Shown here in pieces: positions 35,055 through 48,129 of a DNA stretch of 64,000 nucleotides. The DNA is taken from NCBI RefSeq assembly GCF_007565055.1, contig NC_044560.1:91641295-91705294 (forward strand). The letters are read 5' to 3'. A program made the position numbers and the translations under genes. The stretch comes from Rhinopithecus roxellana. Its lineage: Eukaryota; Chordata; Mammalia; Primates; Cercopithecidae. The notes below the pieces were generated by a model. The model was not told the origin of the DNA. It made no database searches and worked only from the letters and a program-made list of their open reading frames with translations. Position 1 is the first letter of the stretch. Each line of letters opens with the position of its first letter.

Positions 35055-36142
35055 ACTTCTTTTAAGTTTATAATTATTTTTCTAGTTTCTTGAGTTAGAG
35101 CTTATTTATTCTTATTTTCTAACAAATGCATTTCACTGAATTAAATTTTCCCTGAATACTTTGGCAGCATCCTGTCCAGAACACAGTTTGGCAACATATA
35201 TCAAAAGCCTTAAACTGTTTCTACCATTTGACTTAGAAATTTTACATCTAAGAACTACATTAAGGAAATAATCAGATGAATTATGTGTAAAAGGTATATA
35301 TTACCATGTTATTTTTACTATTTTTAAAAGGAAACATTTTACATTACAATAACAGAAATGTTTTTCTGTAAATTATAATATTTATATATGATTCATTATT
35401 CTCTAGCAAGAAAAATTATATTTTTGGATTATTTTTAATGACTTAGGTAAATGTACATAAGTTATAGCAGATGTTAAAGATACATACATATAAGAAAAAA
35501 CTGGAAAGACACTAATATATTAATAGTATCAATGAGTGGTTTTTATTTTCTATTTTATGCTTTTCAGGGCTTTGCAAGCCATCTCAAATATTTCCCAGTA
35601 TTATTGCTTGGCAAATAGCAAAAGTAAGCAAAAGTAAGTGTAACTGGTTTATTGTGGAGTGTCACCTCAATGGGGCATATAGGATTATGAAATGGTTTTA
35701 TTTTTTCCAATCACTGCTTTCAACCATATTCTATTGAATTCCTCAAATAAATTAATGTATGAATAAATATTGAATGGGAAAGAAAAACCTAGAGGGAGGG
35801 CTTTAAAACAGAGAGGTTTTCCCCTTTACCAGCTCCCAGAGGAAGAATACGAACGGAGTAAAAGATTACAAACTGTTGAAAATATTTGCAATTCATATTG
35901 CAGACAAAGGGATCCATTACCTTATTTATCGAGAGCTCTTAGAAATCAAGAAGAAAAAGCATGGAAAATATGAAGAGACTTGTCAGAAAGAAATACAAAT
36001 GACTCTTACGTTTTTGGAAAGGTGTTCTACCTTTCTCATTATATGAGAAATGAAAATCAAAACCCTACTGAGACACCATTTCCTACCTATCAGGTTAGCA
36101 AAAAATTGAAAAGTTTTTTTTTGTTTTGTTTTCTTTTTTCTT

Positions 36143-36174
<32 letters not shown>

Positions 36175-37075
36175 TGAGGTGGAGTCTTGCTGTGTTACCC
36201 AGGCTTGAGTGCAGTGCACAATTTCGGCTCATTGCAACCTCAGCCTCCTGGGTTCAAGCGATTCTCCTGCCCCGGCCTCCTGAGTAGCTGGGACTACAGG
36301 TGCATGCCACCACACCTGGCAAATTTTTTCTATTTTTAATAGAGACAGGGTTTCACCGTGTTAGCCAGAATGCTCTCAATCTCCTGACCTCATGATCTGC
36401 CTGTCTCGGCTTCCCAAAGTGCTGGGATTACAGAAATGGAAAAGTTGTAAAACCCATTGTTAGTGAGGCTGTGGAAAAACAGGCATCCTCAGACTGCTAT
36501 GGGCAGGCACAAAATAGAATAACTCCTTTGGAGAGGAATTTGACAGCATCTACCAAAACTGTAAATACACTTGCCTTTTGAGTCAAATACCCCATTTCTG
36601 AGAGTTTATCCCACAGATACACTTGCACGTGTGCTTTGAAAACATTCGGCATTGTCTCCATTAGCAAAAAATGGAAAACAACACAAATGTATGTCAATAG
36701 AGGACTGGCTTAATAAACTAGACATCCACATAGTGGAATAGTATGCAGCTCCAATGAAGAGTACGCAAAACTTCCTCACTGAAATGGAAATATCTCCAAG
36801 ATATGTTATTAAATGAAAAATGCAAGATAAAGAGCAATGTATGTATGTATTATATATAAATATATTAAATAGGTACACAGAATATTTTGTGTAAGGGAGA
36901 ATGAGAGTGATATCCATATTTGCTTATATTTGCATAATGTCACACTGGAAGCCTAAATAGGAACTAATAAAGTCATTTAATAATCAAAACTATATTTAAA
37001 AGTTGTCTGGGGAAGCAGGGGTAAGAGTGAGACTTTCCTGTAATTTTTTCTTTTTCACTTTTAAATATAGTTTCG
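35055..37075 (+). repeat. Old L1/HAL1-like 3' sequences
   Basis: 35150-35600 reads like an old L1 or HAL1 3' end. 35800-36155 and 36435-37000 are L1M ORF2 end and 3'UTR, for example tgagacaccatttcctacct and gtggaatagtatgcagctcc. They are split by a 5'-truncated minus-strand Alu at 36156-36434. Confidence 0.7.
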
Positions 37076-37089
37076 ATTGTTGAATAACT

Positions 37090-37262
37090 GGAACACATTA
37101 CCCATTTGTTAAATATAAACAACAGAAATGTATTTCTCACAGTTCCGGAGGCTAGAGGGTAGGGATCAGAACCTCACCAGAGTCAGGTTCTGCTGAGGGC
37201 CCTCTTCTGGTTACAGATAACCATCTTCTTGTAGGCTCCCATAGCAGAGAAGGCTACAAGGA
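37090..37262 (-). repeat. LTR-like fragment
   Basis: Contains aacaacagaaatgtatttct, cacagttccggaggctagag and ctgagggccctcttctggtt, wording of an old mammalian repeat that I cannot assign with confidence; MaLR-like is a guess. Confidence 0.35.
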
Positions 37263-37276
37263 CCTTGGCTTGTTTT

Positions 37277-37856
37277 TTTGTTTGTTTGTTTTTTGAGATG
37301 GAGTCTTACTCTGTCGCCCAGGCTAGAGTGCAGTGGCATGATCTTGGCTCACTGCAACCTCCACCTCCTGGGTTCAAGCGATTGTCCGGCCTCAGCTTCC
37401 CGAGTAGCTGGGATTATAGGCGTGCGCCACCATGCCCAGCTAATTTTTGTGTTCTTAGTAGAGACAGGTTTTCACCATGTTGGCCAGGCTGGTTTTGAAC
37501 TCCTGACCTCAGGTGATTCGCACACCTTGGCCTCCCAGAATGCTGGGATTACAGGTGTGAGCCACCATGGCTGAACCCTGTTTTTTAAATTGTGCTAAAT
37601 GAGAGCCAGTGGGTTTTCAGTATTTATTAATATTAAAATATTGTTTTTCCATATTAAAATTTTTTTTTTTCTGAGACGGAGTCTTGTTCTGTCGCCCAGG
37701 CTGGAGTGCAGTGGTGCTGATCTCGGCTCACTGCAACCTCCGCCTCCTGGATTCAAGTGATTCTCCTGCCTCAGCCTCCCAAGTAGCTGGGACTACAGGC
37801 ATGTGCTACCATGTCCGGCTATTTTTATTTTTATTTCTAGTAAAGACAGGGTTTTT

Positions 37857-37889
<33 letters not shown>

Positions 37890-37980
37890 TATTTTTAGTA
37901 GAGACAGGGTTTCACTGTGTTAGCTAGGATGGTCTCGATCTTCTGATCTCGTGATCTGCCTGCCTCAGCCTCCCAAAGTG
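37277..37980 (-). repeat. Two Alus, the second with an internal T-run
   Basis: Alus at 37277-37574 and 37665-37980. In the second, the segment aaagacagggttt is followed by a T-run of about 30 and then gtatttttagtagagacagg, so part of the right arm appears twice around the T-run. It lacks its 5' end. Confidence 0.85.
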
Positions 37981-38139
37981 CCTTACTAACTATTTATGTG
38001 GTTATTTTTAATAAAATACTTTATTTGTAAGTTTTACACCTATACATTTCTGTTTTTTTTTTTTTCTTTTTAAAATTTGTTTGTGCTATTTTAGTCAGGA
38101 TTTGGTATTATGGTTATTTGGTCTCTAAAATGGAGTAAA

Positions 38140-41041
38140 CTGCCTAAATAAACTAGAAAAAGAAAAGCAAAAATAAAGCAAGCAGAAGGAAAGAAATAAT
38201 AAAGTTTAGCCGGGTACAGTGGCTCACACCTGTAATCCCAGCACTTTGGGAGGCCAAGGTGGGCAGATCACATGAGCTCAGGGGTTTGAGACCACCCTGG
38301 GCAACATGATGAAACCCTGTCCAAAAAATTGGCCAGGTGTGGTGGTGCGTGCCTGTAATCCCAGCTACTTAGGAGGCTGAGGCACAAGAATCACTGGAGT
38401 CCTGGGAGCAGAGGTTGCAGTGAGCCAAGATCACGCCACTGCACTTCAGCTTGGGCTACAGAGTGAGACTCCATCTCAAAAATAAATAAAGAAAAATTTT
38501 TTAAAAGTTTAGAGCAGAAATCAATGAAATTGAAATCAGAAAAATAGAGAAAACAAATCAAATCACTGATTCTTTAATAAGAAAGAGAGAGAAGACACAA
38601 ATTACTGACATAAACAATGAAAGAGGGGACATCACTACTTTCCCTTTTTACAGACAGTCAAAGGATGATAGAGAATCCTAGGGACAACTCTGTGCACGCG
38701 TATACAACAACTTAAATAAAATGGACCAATTCCTTGAAAGACACAAATTATCAAAACTCATTCAAGGAGAAATAAAGTGAATAATCCTGAATCTATTAAA
38801 AGATCTAATTCATAGCTTACAAAAAGGAAAACTTGAGGTCAAATGATTTCACTGGTGAATTCTTCCAAACATTTGAAGAAGAAATAGCATAAATTCTTCA
38901 CAATCTCTTCCAGAAGATAAAGAGGCAATACTTTGTAGCTCATTTTATGAAACCAGCATTACCTTCATATCAAAACTAGACAAAGATGCCAGGCATGGTG
39001 GCTCACGCTTGTAATCCCAGCACTTTGGGAAGCTGAGGTGGGTGGATCACTGAGGTCAGGAGTTTGAGACCAGCCTGGCTAACATGGTGAAACTCCGTCT
39101 CTACTAAAAATACCAAAAATTAGCCAGATGTGGTGGTGGGTGTCTATAATCCCAGTTACTCGGGAGGCTGAGGCAGGAGAATTGCTTGAACACAGGAGGC
39201 AGAAGTTGCCATGAGCTGAGATCCTGCCACTGCACTCCAGCCTGGGTAACAGGAGCAAAGCTCTTTTTCAAAAAAAAAAAAAAAAAAGAACAAAACTAGA
39301 CAAAGACATCATGAGAAAAGAAAGCTACAGATCAATTACCTTCATGAACATAAGTGCAAAAACTCTTCAGCAAAATCTTAGCAAATCAAATTTAGCAATA
39401 TATAAGAAGATAACACATCACAACCAAATGAAGTTTCTCAGTAATACAAGGCTGGGTCAGCACTTGAAAATCAATGTAGGCTGGGCGTGATTGCAGCACT
39501 TTGGGAGGCCGAGGCAGGTGGATTAATTGACATGAGGAGTTTGAAACCAGCCTGGCCAACGTGGTGAAACCCGGTCTCTGCTAAAAATACAAAAAATTAG
39601 CCGGGTGTGGTGGCACGCGCCTGCAGTCCCAGCTACTTGGGAGGCTGAGGCAGGAGAATTACTGGAACCTGGGAGATGGAGGTTGCAGTGAGTTGAGATC
39701 GAGCCACTGGAGTCCAGCCTGGGGGACAGAGCAAGACTTCGTCTCAAAAAAAAAAAAAAAAAAAAAGAAAAAGAAAAAAGAAAGAAAGAAAAAAGGAAAG
39801 AAAATCAATGTAATGTACACTTATATAAACATTAACTAAAAATGGATCATAACAAAACTATGGGATACCACTTCACACTCAATAGCATGGCAATAATCAA
39901 GAAGACAATAATAAGTGGTGGTGGTTGTCACTCTCATGTATTACTGTTAGAACCGTAAAGTGGTGCAGCCATTGGAAAACAGTTTAACGCATCCTCAGAA
40001 AGTTACACGGAAAGTTTCCAAATGGCCCAGCAATTCCACTCCTAAGCATACTCAAGAGAAATGCAAACATATACCCACACAAAAACCTGTACACAAATGT
40101 TCATAGCAGCAGTGTTCATATTAGCTAAAAAGTTGAAATAACCGAAATGTTCATCAGCTAATGAGTGGATCAATAACACATGGTATATCCACACAATGGA
40201 ATATTATGAAGCTATAAAAAGAAATGAAGTACTGATATCTGCTACAACATGGATGAACCTTGAAAACATGCAAAGTGAAAGAAATAAGTCACAAAAGAAC
40301 ACATATTGTATAATTCCATTTATATAAAATGCCCAGAATAGGTAAATTTATGGAGACAGGATAGGTTAGTGGTTAGTGGTTTAGGACTAAGGGTGGGAAG
40401 TAGGGAAGAGGATTGATTGGTAATGGGTATAAAGGTTCTTTTGGGGTGAATGATAATGTTCTAAAATTAGTTTGTAGTGATGGTTATACAATCCTGTGAA
40501 TACACTAAAAAACACTGAGGCGGGGCGTGGGGGCTCACGCCTGTAATCCCAGCACTTTGGGAGGTCAAGGTTGGGGGTTGCAGTGAGCCAAGATGTCACC
40601 ACTGCACTCCAGCCTGGGCAACAGAGCGAGACTCTGTCTCAAAAAAAACAAAAAACAAAAAACAAAAAAATCGAATTTACATTTTAAATGAGTGACTTGC
40701 ATGGCATGTGAATTATATCTTAATACGGCAATTAAAAAAAAAAAAAAAGATCACAGGCCCAGTGCAGTGGCTTATGCCTGCAATCCCAGCACTTTGGGAG
40801 GCCGAGGTGGGCAGATCATCTGAGGTCAGGAGTTCCAGACCAGCCTGGCCAACATGGTGAAACCCCATCTCTACTAAAAATATAAAACTTAGCTGGGCGT
40901 GGTGGTGGGCGCCTGTAATCCCAGCTACTAGGGAGGCTGAGGGAGGAGAATTGCTTGAACCCGGGAGGCAGAGGTTGCAGTGAGCCAAGATCGTGCCACT
41001 GCACTCCAGGCTGGGTTACAGAGTGAGACTCCATCTCAAAA

Positions 41042-41076
<35 letters not shown>

Positions 41077-41405
41077 AAATTATTATAAAACTCTTAGAAA
41101 AAAAACTTTGTGAGCTTTAATTAAGCAAATAATTTTTTTTTTTGAGAGCATCTCACTATGTTGCCCAAGCTGCCTTCAAACTCCTGAGTTTGAGCAATCC
41201 TCCCACCTCAGCCTCCTGAGAAGCTGGGACTACAAGTATGTGCCAAAGAGCTCTAACATATAATACCAAAAGCACAATCCATGAAACAAAAAATTGATAA
41301 ATTGGATTTCATCAAAATTAAAAGCATTTTATCAGTGAAGGATATTGTTCAGAGAATAAAAAGACAATTGAGAGAAAAACATTTGTATGACACATCATGC
41401 AAAGC
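38140..41405 (+). repeat. L1M elements broken by Alus
   Basis: L1M ORF2 at 38490-38985 (for example gaccaattccttgaaagaca), 39290-39475 and 39800-40515 (ORF2 end and 3'UTR), then 40656-40756, and a further piece at 41246-41405. All are + strand. The reading frame is broken throughout. Confidence 0.85.
38207..41245 (+). repeat. Alus inserted in the L1M block
   Basis: Plus-strand Alus at 38207-38482, 38987-39287, 39478-39797 (A-rich tail with AAAG units), 40518-40655 (large internal deletion) and 40757-41080 (tail grown into (AAAT)n). An old minus-strand monomer lies at 41130-41245. The second has target duplication near aaaactagacaaaga on both sides. Confidence 0.9.
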
Positions 41406-41409
41406 CATA

Positions 41410-41718
41410 TGATATGATTTGGATTTCTGTCCCCGCCCAAATCTCATGTCAAATTGTAATCCCCAGTGTTGGAGGAAGGGCCTGGTGGGAGGTGATTGGA
41501 TCATGGGGGCAGATTTCCCCTTGCTATTCTCAGGATAGTGAGTGCGTTCTCACAAGGTCTGGTTGTTGAAAAGTGTATAGCACCTCCCCTTTCACTCTCT
41601 TCCTCCTGCTCATCAGAGGTACCTGCTTCCCCTTTGCCTTCTGCCATGATCGTAAATTTCATGAAGCCTCCCCAGTCATGCTTCCTGTACAGCCTGTTGA
41701 ATGTGAGCCAATTAAACC

Positions 41719-41752
<34 letters not shown>

Positions 41753-42055
41753 GAGATGGAGTCTCACTCTGTCGCCCAGGCTGGAGTGCAGTGGCACGAT
41801 CTCGGCTCACTGCAACCTCTGCCTCCCGGGTTCAAGCGATGCTCCTGCCTCAGCCTCCTGAGTAGCTAGGATTACAGGCACACACCACCATGCCTGGCTA
41901 ATTTTTGTAATTTTAGCAGAGACGGGGTTTCACCATGTTGGTCCAGCTGGTCTTGAACTCCTGACCTCGTGATCCACCCACCTCGGCCTCCCTTTCTTTA
42001 TAAATTACCCAGTTTAAGGTATTTCTTTACAGCAGTGCAAGAACAGATTAATACA
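41410..42055 (+). repeat. Solo MaLR (THE1/MST-type) LTR with an Alu inside
   Basis: Begins TGATATGATTTGG, contains gttggaggaagggcctggtg and gaacagattaataca, and is flanked by an exact 5-base target duplication CCATA (41405-41409 and 42056-42060). A 5'-truncated minus-strand Alu occupies about 41739-41991. No internal retroviral genes remain; it is a recombination remnant. Confidence 0.93.
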
Positions 42056-42059
42056 CCAT

Positions 42060-43757
42060 ATATTTAGAATATGTCTTTTTAAAAACTCTGTCAGACTGGG
42101 CTCAGTGACTCATGACTATAATCTCAGTGCCTTAGGAGAACGCACGGAGAGGACTGCTTGAGACCAGGAGTTTGAAGCTGCAGTGAGCTATGATCATGCC
42201 ACTGCACTCTAGCCTGGGGGACAGTGCCAGAACCTGTTCTCTGAAAAATAAATAAGTAACCTTGCAAGACTTGACAATGAGGAAACACATGATCCAATTT
42301 TTAAGAGACAATATGAATGGATGTTCACGAGAGAATATATACAGAGAGCAAATAAACATCTCAAAAGATGCTCAACATCATTAGTTATTAGAGAAATGCA
42401 AATTTAAAACACAATGAAACCTTATTACACATGTACTTGCTATTTATTGCTGTGTAACAAATTACCCCAAAATTTAGTGGCTAAAACAACATGACGTTTA
42501 TCTCAGTTTCTGTGGGTCAAGGATCCAGGAATAGCTGAATTGCGTTCTCTGCCTAAGAATCCCTCACAAGGCTTCAATCAAGTTATTGGTTGGGGCTGTG
42601 AACACCATTGAAGGCTGGGAGGCTGGAGGGAAAGGATCCTCTTCCAAGCATGATTATTCACAGGATTCAGTTACTTGAGGGCTGTTGGGCTGAGGGCCTC
42701 AGTTCCTCGCTGACTGTTCTCTGGAGATGGCCTTCAGTCCCTTGCCAGGGTTGACCCTTCCCATCAGATCAAGCACGCAAGAAGAGCCAGAAAGAGAAGT
42801 CCAGCAAGACAGAAGTCACAGTCTTTTGTAATGTGATCCCAGAAGCAACACCTCATCACTGTTGCCATATTAATTGACATTTAAGAAAGTGAAAGGGAAA
42901 TTAATATTGTTAGTATTTCTTATTCTATTCATTAGAACCAAGGCATTAGGTTCAGCCCAAACTCAAGACGAGGAAATTATCCAAGGGTACACCTACCTGG
43001 AGGCATGAATACCATGGGAGCCATGTCAGAAGCCTCCTACCACTTGCCCTTTTGAGATTAGCTATAATTTGAAAATACTGACAATACCAAGTGTTAGCAA
43101 GGGTTCAAAGCAACAGGAATTCTCATACATTGCTGGTGGGAGTGCAAAAATATCACAGCCACTCTGGAAAACAGTTTGGCACTTTCTTAAAAGTTGAACA
43201 TATATCATGTTACCCAGCGATCTCACTTCTAGGTATTCATTCTAGAGAATTGAACAATGAGAACACATGGACACAGGGTCACACATCAATGGGGCCTATC
43301 AAGGGGTGGGGGGCAAGGGGAGAGAGAGGATTAGGACAAATATGTAATGCATGCTGAGCTTAAAACCTAGATGGTGGGTTGATGGGTACAGCAAACCACA
43401 ATGGCACATGTATACCTATGTAACAAACCTGCATGTTCTGCACATGTATCCCAGAACTTAAAATAAAATAAAAATAAAAATAAAAACTTACATCCAACAA
43501 AATCCTGTATACAAATGTTTCTAGCAGCATTATTCATAATCATCCAATGCTGGAACCAACTCAAATGTCCTTCAGTGAGTGAATTAATAAAAAAATTGTG
43601 GTATATCCATTAAAGTTTCTACCCAGCAGTGAAAAAGGACTTAATTATTAATAAATGCAACAACATGGATAAATCTAAAATACTAAGTGAAAGAGCCCAA
43701 TCTCCAAACTCATCTCAGACACATAATGTGTGATTCCATTTATATTGTTACTGGCGG
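42060..43757 (+). repeat. L1M fragment with three insertions
   Basis: L1M ORF2 end at 42259-42430, 43045-43240 and 43487-43757. Inserted are an old Alu at 42093-42258, an unassigned ~600-base repeat at 42431-43044 (ttgctgtgtaacaaattacc and ttaggttcagcccaaactca), and a short L1PA 3' end at 43241-43486 (caatggcacatgtataccta). Confidence 0.75.
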
Positions 43758-45900
43758 AGGGTGTCCAAGTTCTTGGTGTCTTGAACAAAGAATTTGACAA
43801 AACACACCAACAAAGCAAAGAAAGAATGAAGCAACAAAAGCAGAAATTTATTGAAAATGAAAGTACACTCCACAGTGTGGGAATGGCCCGAGCATAGAGG
43901 CTCAAAGGTCCCATTAAGAATTTGGGGGAGTTTACCCACACAATTGCTACAAAGAGAATAAAATACCTAGGAATCCAACTTACAAGGGATGTGAAGGACC
44001 TCTTCAAAGAGAACTACAAACCACTGCTCAATGACATAAAAGAGGACACAAACAAAAGGAAGAACATTCCATGCTCATGGATTGGAAGAATCAATATTGT
44101 GAAAATGTCCATACTGTCCAAGGTAATTTACAGATTCAATGCCATACCCATTAAGCTACCAATGACTTTCCTCATAGAATTGGGAAAAAAACTACTAAGT
44201 TCATGTGGAACCAAAAAAGAGCCCGCATAGCCAAGACAATCCTAAGCAAAAAGAACAAAGCTGGAGGCATCATGCTACCTGACTTCAAACTGTACTACAA
44301 GGCTACAGTAACCAAAACAGCATGGTACTGGTACCAAAACAGATATATAGACCAATAGAACAGAACAGAGGCCTCGGAAATCACACCACACATCTACAAC
44401 CATCTGATCTTTGAAAAACCTGACAAAAGCAAGAAATGGGGAAAGGATTCCCTATTTAATAAATGGTGCTGGGAAAACTGGCTAGCCATATGTAGAAAGA
44501 TGAAACTGGATCCCTTCCTTATACCTTATACAAAATTAATTCAAGATGGATTAAAGACTTAAATGTAAGGCCTAAAACCATAAAAACCCTAGAAGAAAAC
44601 CTAGGCAATACCATTCAGGACATAGGTATAGACAAAGACTTCATGACTAAAACACCAAAAGCAATGGCAACAAAAGCCAAAATAGACAAATGGGATCTAA
44701 TTAAACTAAAGAGCTTCTGCACAGCAAAAGAAGCTACCATCAGAGTGAACAGGCAACCTACAGAATGGGAGAAAATTTTTGCAATCTACCCATCTGACAA
44801 AGGACTAATATCCAGAATCTACAAAGAACTTAAACAAATTTACAAGAAAAAAAAAAAAATCAAAAAGTGGGCGAAGGATATGAACAGACACTTCTCAAAA
44901 GAAGACATTTATGCAGCCAACAGACACATGAAAAAATGCTCATCATCACTGGTCGTCAGAGAAATACAAATCAAAACCACAATGAGATACCATCTCACAC
45001 CAGTTAGAATGACGATCATTAAAAAGTCAGGAAACAACAGATCCTGGGGAGGATGTGGAGAAATAGGAACACTTTTACACTGTTGGTGGGACTGTAAACT
45101 AGTTCAACCATTGTGGAAGACAGTGTGGCGATTCCTCAAGGATCTAGAACTAGAAATACCATTTGACCCAGCCATCCCATTATTGGGTATATACCCAAAG
45201 GATTATAAATCATGCTACTATAAAGACACATGCACACGTATGTTTATTGTGGTACTATTCACAATAGCAAATACTTGGAACCAACTAAAACATCCATCAA
45301 TGATGGACTGGATTAAGAAAATGTGGCACACACATACCATGGAATACGTGCAGCCATAAAAAAGGATGAGTTCGTGTCCTTTGCAGGGACATGGATGAAG
45401 CTGGAAACCATTATTCTCAGTAAACTATCACAAGGACAGAAAACCAAACATCGCATGTTCTCACTCATAGGTGGGAATTGAACAATGAGATCACTTGGAC
45501 ACAGGGCGGGGAACATCACACACTGGAGCCTGTTGTGGGGTCAGGGGATGGGGGAGGAATAGCATTAGGAGAAATACCCAAAGTAAATGACGAGTTGATG
45601 GGTGCAGCACACCAATATGGCACATGTATACATATGTAACAAAACTGCACGTTTTGCACATGTACCCTAGAACTTAAAGTATAATAATAATAATAACTTT
45701 TGGGGAGTTTAAATACCCTCTAGAGGATTCCATTGGTTACTTGGTGTATGCCCTATGTAGATGAAGAGGATTAAGTAAAGTTACAAGGTCGTTTACTCTG
45801 CATATGCCTATGAAGAGGATATTTCCTGTCATAGCTGAAGTGTGAATTGGCCTTATGTTCCCTGCCTGCAGACCCTATTTTCCTGCCTCAATATGACCTT
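43758..45900 (-). repeat. ERV LTR interrupted by an L1
   Basis: 43758-43933 (ttggtgtcttgaacaaagaa; gaaaatgaaagtacactcca) and 45700-45900 (aaataccctctagaggattc; cctgcctgcagaccctattt) are one LTR-like unit split by the L1. Family not assigned and outer ends approximate. Confidence 0.6.
43934..45698 (+). repeat. Young 5'-truncated L1PA
   Basis: Contains the ORF2 C-terminal part, the 3'UTR and an AATA-type tail. The target duplication is ggggagttta (ending about 43933, repeated from about 45703). The ORF2 frame is broken: open parts at 43922-44230 and 44643-45359, with a stop at about 44228 and a frameshift or stop between. About 1.76 kb of a 6-kb element, so it cannot mobilise itself. Confidence 0.93.
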
Positions 45901-46217
45901 CTGGAAAAGGCAAAAATATAGGAATAGAGAACAGATCAGTGGTTGCCAGGGTTAAGGGATAAGAGGGAGAATCTGAAGAGAAATCAGCCAGGAACAGTGC
46001 ATATGACAATACAAAGCACAAACAGATGATTCCTGAACCTGAAGAGAAAGAGATGTTATCTGGATGATACAGAGAATCTTTATGTGCACTGACTGGGCAA
46101 TAAACAAATTTATAAATACCTCTTCTCTACCCATTCTAGATCTTTGTTGATATGTCACTATGCCTCACATTGGCCCATGAAATTGCTAATGTATTTTTTA
46201 ATCAAATGTTTTATATA
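45901..46217. other. Unassigned, partly L1-like
   Basis: Contains acagatcagtggttgccagg, an L1 3' phrase, then unassigned DNA. Confidence 0.4.
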
Positions 46218-47023
46218 GACCGGGCATGGTGACTCATGCCTGGAATCCCAGCACTTTGGGAGGCTGAAGCGGGCAGATCACCTGAGGTCACAAGTTTGAG
46301 ACCAGCTTGGCCAACATGGTGAAACCCTGTCTCTACTAAAAATACAAAAATTAGCCAGGCATGTTGGCAAGTGCCTGTAATCCCAGCCACTCAGGAGGCT
46401 GAGGCTGGAGAATCTCTTGAATCTGGGAGGCAGAGGTTGCAGTGAGCTAAGGCCATGCCACTGCTCTCCAGCCTGGGCAACAGAGCAAGACTGTCTCAAA
46501 AACAAACAAACAAACAAACAAACAAACAAAACAAAAGGGTATCACTAGTATTTCCTATGTACTGGACATTGTACAAGTACATTTTATTATCACAATCACA
46601 CATCATCTTCATTATAGCCCTATGTCATGGAAAGAGGTTGCTATTCCTGTTTTACTGAAAGAGAAGACTCAGGCATAGAGGGATTTCATAGCACGTTCCA
46701 TGGCATACTGTAAAAAATTGATGTTGTCAGAATTCAAACACAGGGGCCAGGTGCAGTGGCTCACATGTGTAATCCCAGCTCTTTGGGAGGCCAAGGCGGG
46801 TGGATCACTTGAGATCAGGCGTATGAGACCAGCCTGGCCAACATGGTGAAACCCCGTCTCTACTATAAATACAAAAATTAGCCAGTCATGGTGGCAGGCA
46901 CCTGTAATCCCAGCTACTCAGGGGGTCGAGGCAGGAGAATCGCTTGAACCTGGGAGGCCATTGCACTTCCAGCCTGGGGGACAAGAGCGAGACTTTGTCT
47001 CAAAAAAAAAAAAAAAAAAAAAA
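46218..47023 (+). repeat. Two Alus flanking a MIR
   Basis: Alus at 46218-46536 (tail with (CAAA)n) and 46745-47023. Between them, 46580-46740 is MIR-like (tgtcatggaaagaggttgct; agaattcaaacacaggg). Confidence 0.85.
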
Positions 47024-47211
47024 AGATTTTAATGATTCTTTACAGAAAACTTTCTTGCTGCCAAATATAGGAAAAGGTGACAGTCAAATAACTCAGAGTC
47101 GCAACTACATTATGACTCTTGAAGGGGAGGATTCCAGAAAATATTGCTTAGGGAAGCTCCAAAGTCAACTGTTGCCTGGCTTTATAGAGCAACATTCTCC
47201 ACTACCTAATG

Positions 47212-47564
47212 CAGGGGTTCCCAATCCCCCTGCCACAGGTACCAGTCTGTGGCCTGTTAGGAACCTAGACGCACAGCAGAAGGTGAGCGGTGGGTGGCAA
47301 GCATTACCAGCCGAACTCCGTCCACCTCCTGTCAGATCAGCAGCAGCATTAGATTCATGTAGGAGCACAAACCCTATTGTGAACTCTGCGCATGAGGGAT
47401 CTAGGCTGTGTGCTCCTTATGAGAATCTAACTAATGCCTGATGATCTGAGGTAGAACAGTTACATTCCAAAACCACTCATCCTTCTCTCTCCCCACCCCC
47501 TGTCCGTGGAAAAAATGTCTTCTATGAAACTAGTCCCTGGTACTCAAAAGGTTGGGGACCGCTG
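47212..47564. repeat. hAT-type non-autonomous DNA transposon
   Basis: 353 bases bounded by caggggttcccaat and its inverted partner gttggggaccgctg. Flanking 8-mers acctaatg and aactaata agree at 6 of 8 positions, as expected for a decayed 8-base hAT target duplication. Interior gtggcctgttaggaacctag and ctgatgatctgaggtagaac fit a known old human repeat. Confidence 0.75.
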
Positions 47565-47700
47565 AACTAATAGCTCAGAAACCTAATCCAACCCTGTGCT
47601 TAGGGTTACAAATATTTATAACAAGAAGTCACAATTTGTCACAAACAGGCACTGAAGAACTCCCATAGAACAGAAGTCCTAATTTAGTAATAACTATGGA

Positions 47701-48003
47701 ATTATTTATTTATTTATTTTGAGATGGAGTCTCGCTCTGTCACCAGGCTGGAGTGCAGCGGCGTGATCTTGGTTCACTGCAACCTTCGCCTCCTGGGTTC
47801 AAGTGATTCTCCTGCCTCAGCCTCCCAAGTAGCTGGGACTACAGGCATGTGCCACTACGCCCAGCTAATTTTTGTATTTTTAGTAGAGACGGGGTTTCAT
47901 CATGTTGGTTGGCCAGGATGGTCTCGATCTCTTGATCTTCTGATCTGCCCACCACGGTCTCCCAAAGTGCTGGGATTACAGGCGTAAGCCACCACACCCA
48001 GCC
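47701..48003 (-). repeat. Alu
   Basis: Full-length Alu with a TTTA-type tail, just upstream of the decayed finger array. Confidence 0.95.
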
Positions 48004-48129
48004 AGAAATTTTTTTTGTAATCACTCAAATGTGCAAGGATATACCATAACTCACAGAGAAATTATATATAGATGAGTGACTCAGATACAGCTGAACCCCT
48101 TACCACCTATCACCAAATTCAGACATTCC

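Noticed and set aside
44643..45359. 238-codon open frame
   Set aside because: It is the C-terminal part of ORF2 of a truncated L1, not a host gene.
46944..47441. 165-codon open frame
   Set aside because: It starts in an Alu and runs through a hAT transposon fossil; no protein family fits.
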